Below, piece after piece: positions 60,300 through 64,000 of a stretch of 64,000 bases of DNA. The DNA lies in contig NZ_SLVP01000001.1 of the NCBI RefSeq assembly GCF_004345425.1, positions 1,240,001 through 1,304,000 of the forward strand. Direction: 5' to 3'. Source of the stretch: Paenibacillus sp. BK033 (GTDB lineage Bacteria; Bacillota; Bacilli; Paenibacillales; Paenibacillaceae). The translations under genes were made by a program, and so were the position numbers. A model generated the notes under the pieces. That model saw only the letters and a program-made list of their open reading frames with translations, had not been told where the DNA came from and ran no database searches. Numbering within the stretch: position 1 is the stretch's first letter; each line of letters starts with the position of its first letter.

Positions 60300-61064
60300 A
60301 TGCGGGTGAAAAAAAGAAATCCGTTGCCCGGAGCTTCCGGCCGTCTGGCAATGCTTACTATATTGATCGTAACCGTGCTGTCCTTGGGCGGCTGTATGTA
60401 CCCGAAGAGCGAGCTTAAGCAAAACCAGGCCGCCCCGAAGGAAGCTGTCCGAAACGTACAGGCTGCTATTGATCAATACCAGTCGGAGACCGGGATGCTG
60501 CCTATGAAAAACAGCAGCGAGGATACGCCGGTCTATGAAAAGTTTCAGGTTGATTTTACGCAGCTGAAGAACAAAGGGTATTTGAGCTCGATACCGACGG
60601 CAGCTTTCGAGAACGGCGGCCATTATTATTTCCTGATTATCAACGAAGAGACCAAGCCGCAGATCAAGCTGATGAATCTGCTTACCTATCAGCAGATCAA
60701 TGATATTCAAAGCTGGGTGAACGAATATAAGAAAAACCACGATAACCGGCTGCCTAAAGGCGAGCCCGCTTACCCCGGCTATTCCTATATCGATTATAAA
60801 ACGATGAACAAAAAAGCGCCGGATCTGCATAGCGACTATTCCTTCCAGACGCTTGCGGCCATCATGGACGAGTCCGGCCGCGTGTATGCGGATTACGGCA
60901 TTGACATCATGCAGGCCATGCAGAAGAAAGGCGAGGCGGGTATTGCGGCTGACACCGACCTGCGCGCCGTGCTGGTTGATTCCGACATGTACGTACCGGT
61001 TAAAGCGCCGGTCTACCATTGGGTGAATCATGAACCTCAGGCCGTTTCGGAACAAGGCAAATAA
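60300..61064 (+). CDS. yphF: Lipoprotein YphF
   Basis: A 254-residue lipoprotein: basic start, hydrophobic core, lipobox LGGC with Cys32, then a soluble domain (AIDQYQSETGMLPMKN, AENGGHYYFLI). The order yphE-(ferredoxins)-yphF-spoIVA matches B. subtilis yphE-yphF-spoIVA with the trio inserted. GAGGAGGAG lies about 8 nt upstream. Confidence 0.85.
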   Translation: MRVKKRNPLPGASGRLAMLTILIVTVLSLGGCMYPKSELKQNQAAPKEAVRNVQAAIDQYQSETGMLPMKNSSEDTPVYEKFQVDFTQLKNKGYLSSIPTAAFENGGHYYFLIINEETKPQIKLMNLLTYQQINDIQSWVNEYKKNHDNRLPKGEPAYPGYSYIDYKTMNKKAPDLHSDYSFQTLAAIMDESGRVYADYGIDIMQAMQKKGEAGIAADTDLRAVLVDSDMYVPVKAPVYHWVNHEPQAVSEQGK

Positions 61065-61076
61065 GCTTAAAACACG

Positions 61077-61120
61077 AATCCTCATTACCTTCCTATACGG
61101 ACCGGTAGTGAGGATTTTTT
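61077..61120 (+). terminator. Intrinsic terminator after yphF
   Basis: Stem AATCCTCA / TGAGGATT, with inner TACC / GGTA, then TTTTTT. Confidence 0.9.
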
Positions 61121-61150
61121 GGTATAGAAATCTTTACATCTTCATATAAC
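61121..61150 (+). promoter_or_regulatory. Sigma-E-like promoter of spoIVA
   Basis: GGTATAGA, 14-bp spacer, CATATAAC resemble the mother-cell sigma-E consensus (GKMATATT, 14, CATACAMT). spoIVA is sigma-E-dependent in Bacillus. A 190-nt leader would follow. Confidence 0.55.
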
Positions 61151-61336
61151 TCAATCTTGGAAGGGCAAGAGCGTGACTGACTTAAGGGAAAAATTGTGAA
61201 AGGAATCGGAATATTCGGTAGGCTAGGACAATATGATATTACTAGTCCAACAAGCTGTACGAGTTGCGTCGCTGGCCTGCCCTCTGAGTCCGGTGGAAGG
61301 CGGCGAACCGGAAAATCAATTGGGAGGGGATATTCA

Positions 61337-62815
61337 GTGGAGAAAGTGGACATTTTCAAGGATATAGCCGAACGTACCGGCGGGGATATTTACCTCGGGG
61401 TAGTAGGGGCTGTCCGTACGGGCAAATCAACGTTTATCAAGCGGTTTATGGAAACGGTTGTGCTTCCGAACATTGCAAGCGAAGCCGAGCGTGTGAGAGC
61501 CGTTGATGAACTTCCTCAAAGCGCCGCGGGTAAAACGATCATGACTACTGAACCGAAGTTTGTTCCGAATCAAGCGGTACAATTGCGCGTCAGTGAAGGA
61601 CTTGATGTAAACGTCAGGCTTGTGGACTGCGTTGGTTACGCCGTCGAAGGGGCGAAAGGTTACGAGGATGAGAACGGCCCTCGCATGATTACCACGCCCT
61701 GGTTCGACGAACCGATTCCGTTCCAAGAGGCGGCGGAGATCGGCACCAGAAAAGTGATTCAAGAGCACTCGACTCTTGGCGTTGTAGTAACGACGGATGG
61801 CTCCATCGCCGAAATCCCGCGCGCCTCTTATGTTGAGGCGGAAGAGCGCGTAATCGGCGAATTGAAGGAAGTCGGCAAGCCGTTCGTGCTTATCATTAAC
61901 TCCACTCGTCCTCGCGGCGAAGAAGCGATTCAGCTTCGCGGGGAGCTGCAGGCCAAATACGATATTCCGGTAATTACGATGAGCGTCGCGACTATGGGCG
62001 AAGAAGAAGTCATGTCCGTCCTGCGCGAAGTGCTCTACGAGTTCCCGGTTCACGAAGTCAACGTGAATCTGCCAAGCTGGGTCATGGTGCTGAACGAAAA
62101 CCACTGGCTGCGCAGCAACTACGAAAACTCCGTACGCGATACGGTAAAGGATATTCGCAGACTGAGAGACGTCGACCGCGTAGTCTCGCAGTTCTCCGAT
62201 TATGATTTCATTGCCAGGGCCGGCCTCAGCGGCATGAACATGGGGCAAGGCGTAGCGGAGATCGATCTCTTCGCGCCGGATGAACTGTATGACCGCATCC
62301 TGATGGAGGTGGTCGGAGTTGAAATCCGCGGCAAGGATCATCTGCTCCAGCTGATGCAGGAATTCTCGCATGCGAAGCGGGAATACGACCGGTTCGCGGA
62401 AGCGCTCGAGATGGTTAAGGCTACCGGCTACGGGATTGCGGCGCCAACGCTTGCGGAGATGGCTCTGGATGAGCCGGAACTCATCCGTCAGGGCTCCCGC
62501 TTTGGAGTAAGGCTGAAAGCGACTGCGCCTTCGATCCATATGATCCGCGTCGACGTAGAATCCGAATTCGCGCCGATTATCGGCTCGGAGAAGCAGACCG
62601 AGGAGCTTGTCCGTTACTTAATGCAGGACTTCGAGGCAGATCCGATCAAGATCTGGGAGTCCGACATTTTCGGAAGATCGCTCCATTCCTTGGTTCGCGA
62701 AGGCATCCAGGGCAAAATCGCGATGATGCCGGACAACGCGCGCTACAAGCTGCAGGAGACGCTCGGAAGAATCATTAACGAAGGTTCCGGAGGACTCATT
62801 GCCATTATCCTTTAA
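61337..62815 (+). CDS. spoIVA: Spore coat assembly ATPase SpoIVA
   Basis: A 492-residue protein, the same length as in B. subtilis, that hydrolyses ATP and polymerises on the forespore surface as the base of the coat. Walker A is GAVRTGKST (24-32), with DCVGYAVEGAKG and the switch-like TTDGSIAEIPR. GTG at 61337 has GGGAGGGG about 8 nt upstream and gives the conserved MEKVDIFKDIAERTGGD start. Confidence 0.97.
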   Translation: MEKVDIFKDIAERTGGDIYLGVVGAVRTGKSTFIKRFMETVVLPNIASEAERVRAVDELPQSAAGKTIMTTEPKFVPNQAVQLRVSEGLDVNVRLVDCVGYAVEGAKGYEDENGPRMITTPWFDEPIPFQEAAEIGTRKVIQEHSTLGVVVTTDGSIAEIPRASYVEAEERVIGELKEVGKPFVLIINSTRPRGEEAIQLRGELQAKYDIPVITMSVATMGEEEVMSVLREVLYEFPVHEVNVNLPSWVMVLNENHWLRSNYENSVRDTVKDIRRLRDVDRVVSQFSDYDFIARAGLSGMNMGQGVAEIDLFAPDELYDRILMEVVGVEIRGKDHLLQLMQEFSHAKREYDRFAEALEMVKATGYGIAAPTLAEMALDEPELIRQGSRFGVRLKATAPSIHMIRVDVESEFAPIIGSEKQTEELVRYLMQDFEADPIKIWESDIFGRSLHSLVREGIQGKIAMMPDNARYKLQETLGRIINEGSGGLIAIIL

Positions 62816-62827
62816 AGCTAGATTAAG

Positions 62828-62870
62828 AGAACGGTTGAACCGGTATAACGCCGGATCAGCCGTTCTTTTT
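62828..62870 (+). terminator. Intrinsic terminator after spoIVA
   Basis: AGAACGGTTGA / TCAGCCGTTCT with an inner CCGG / CCGG, then TTTTT. The rest of the gap to 63032 is AT-rich and shows no gene. Confidence 0.85.
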
Positions 62871-63032
62871 GCGTTCTGCGGCATTCTGCCCGACGCTGTA
62901 ACAAATTATTCATTGCAATTATTCGTTGTGGTTAATATAATGGCAATTGTTGAACGTTTCGATCTTTTTCGACATTATTATTCGTGTTTGTCGAGTGATT
63001 CCCATATTGTGAAAATAATACTTAAATTCCGA

Positions 63033-63060
63033 TTGACATACTTGGTAAAAATGATATGAT
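63033..63060 (+). promoter_or_regulatory. Strong sigma-A promoter
   Basis: TTGACA, 16-bp spacer, TATGAT, in an AT-rich region 60 bp before the lipoprotein gene. I see no convincing catabolite-response site. Confidence 0.75.
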
Positions 63061-63118
63061 TACAAATAGATCATTTCATCTATCATTTTGGTTAGATAAA
63101 AAGGGAGAGAAGAAGAAC

Positions 63119-64000
63119 ATGAAAAAATGGGGTAAACTTTCATTGACGCTGCTTGTCGCAATCGTTCTTGTCATAGCATCGGCATGCGGCAACAGCAAGA
63201 ACAACAACAACTCCGCTAATTCCGAAGCTAGCAGCAACGCATCGGCTAACGCGTCGGAAGCGCCTACAGCATCGGGCAACAGCGAGCTTGACGCACTGAA
63301 AGGCAAGAAAGTAGCACTCGTTATGCAGTTCAACACAGGCACATTTTCTTCGCAATACGTAGAAGGCGTGAAAGAGCAAGTTGAGAAGTTCGGCGGCTCC
63401 GTTCAAGTTTTCGCTTCCGATAACGACCTGGCTAAAATGTCTTCCAACCTTGACGCTGCTGTCAACCAAGGCTTCGACGGTATCCTGATCGACCATGGAC
63501 AAGCCGGCGCTCTGGAACAAGGAATCAATAAAGCAAAAGAAAAAGGCATCAAAGTTGTCGTATTCGACGCAGACGTAAAAGTTGACGGCGTACCTGTTCT
63601 GCAACAGGACGACCAATCGATGGCGAACCTGACGCTTGAGCAGCTGGCTAAAGACGCTGGCGGCAAAGGCAACATCGTAAAAGTATGGGTAGCGGGCTTT
63701 GCTCCAATGGAACGCCGCCAAGTTGCTTATAAAGCATTCCAAGAGAAATATCCTGACATCAAAGAAATCGCGGCATTCGGTAACGCTAACAATCCTGCAA
63801 TGGACACGCAAGCGCAAATGGAAGCGATTCTGAAGCAATATCCGAACAAAGGCGACATTACGGCGGTATGGGCAGCTTGGGATGAATTCGCAAAAGGCGC
63901 TGCGCGCGCAATCCAGCAAGCAGGCCGTACGGAAATCAAAGTATACGGCATCGACATGAGCGACGAAGATCTTCAAATGATTCAAGACAAGAACAGCCCT
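63119..64000 (+). CDS. Sugar-type ABC transporter substrate-binding lipoprotein (3' end missing)
   Basis: The first 294 residues of a periplasmic-binding-protein type 1 (RbsB-like) lipoprotein, cut by the window edge. The signal ends in the lipobox IASAC (Cys23), a Ser/Asn-rich linker follows (24-52), then the domain: KVALVMQFNTGTFSSQYVEG, AVNQGFDGILIDHG, KVVVFDADV, YGIDMSDED. Substrate is likely a sugar such as ribose or an inositol; the partner ATPase and permease genes should follow outside the window. Confidence 0.9.
   Translation, partial: MKKWGKLSLTLLVAIVLVIASACGNSKNNNNSANSEASSNASANASEAPTASGNSELDALKGKKVALVMQFNTGTFSSQYVEGVKEQVEKFGGSVQVFASDNDLAKMSSNLDAAVNQGFDGILIDHGQAGALEQGINKAKEKGIKVVVFDADVKVDGVPVLQQDDQSMANLTLEQLAKDAGGKGNIVKVWVAGFAPMERRQVAYKAFQEKYPDIKEIAAFGNANNPAMDTQAQMEAILKQYPNKGDITAVWAAWDEFAKGAARAIQQAGRTEIKVYGIDMSDEDLQMIQDKNSP

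Noticed and set aside
61196-61336. N-terminal extension of SpoIVA
   Set aside because: The GTG at 61337 has a strong ribosome binding site and gives the exact B. subtilis length; the upstream frame shows no similarity.

Overview
The window looks like a core-chromosome segment of a Gram-positive endospore former, most likely Paenibacillus or a close relative. The evidence is the density of sporulation genes (spoIIAA-spoIIAB-sigF, spoVAA/AB/AF, spmA/B, dacB, dacF, ypeB, spoVIF, spoIVA), a gene order that follows Bacillus subtilis over long stretches, AGGAGG-type ribosome binding sites, GTG/TTG starts, and protein sequences close to Bacillus but clearly distinct. I see no complete insertion sequence, prophage, CRISPR array, rRNA or tRNA. 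Nearly all of it is vertically inherited backbone, so the most interesting material lies in the untranslated regions.

Layout. 1-8.0 kb: the end of fur, a subtilase, alanine dehydrogenase, then yqzK-xerD-deoB-pupG-(Spo0E-like)-pdp, a chromosome-resolution and nucleoside-salvage cluster. 8.2-11.2 kb: dacF and the spoIIA operon, which sets sigma-F control. 11.2-12.3 kb: two small P-loop kinases on the minus strand. 12.4-16.7 kb: a short spoVA operon (AA, AB, AF only) and lysA. 16.7-22.6 kb: ppiB, an FMN riboswitch with the riboflavin operon ribD-ribE-ribBA-ribH, and scpAB. 22.7-25.4 kb: the methionine importer metNPQ. 25.5-36.1 kb: ytfI-ytfJ, dacB-spmA-spmB-rluB, and resABCDE (cytochrome c maturation plus redox two-component system). 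36.2-44.9 kb: a more accessory stretch with an unusual membrane protein, an ArsB-type permease, serA behind an attenuator-like leader, a rhodanese, a CPBP protease, a polysaccharide deacetylase lipoprotein and small unknowns. 45.0-50.4 kb: mecA, gudB, prsW, a 51-aa zinc-ribbon protein, ypeB, ypfA, ypfB. 50.5-58.3 kb: cmk-plsC-ypfD, yphA-yphB plus a small partner, der, plsY, gpsA. 58.3-62.8 kb: spoVIF, yphE, a ferredoxin/nucleotidyltransferase/ferredoxin trio, yphF and spoIVA. The right edge carries the start of a sugar-type ABC substrate-binding lipoprotein.

What stands out is RNA-level. Several genes (ribD, ypeB, ypfA, spoVIF) have their Shine-Dalgarno sequence inside the 3' arm of a strong upstream hairpin. 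For ypfA, and possibly spoVIF, a promoter lies in the hairpin loop, so only read-through mRNA could form the blocking stem, a logic known from phage T4 late genes. A 54-nt hairpin element occurs in tandem before deoB and in diverged form before cmk, each time ending 2 nt before the ribosome binding site. serA is preceded by a leader with an intrinsic terminator and no gene upstream on that strand. Protein-level oddities are a CTG start for metN, an altered GTP cyclohydrolase II domain in RibBA, and a GpsA lacking the first glycine of its dinucleotide motif. All identifications rest on recognition of sequence motifs and gene order; no database search or folding program was run.
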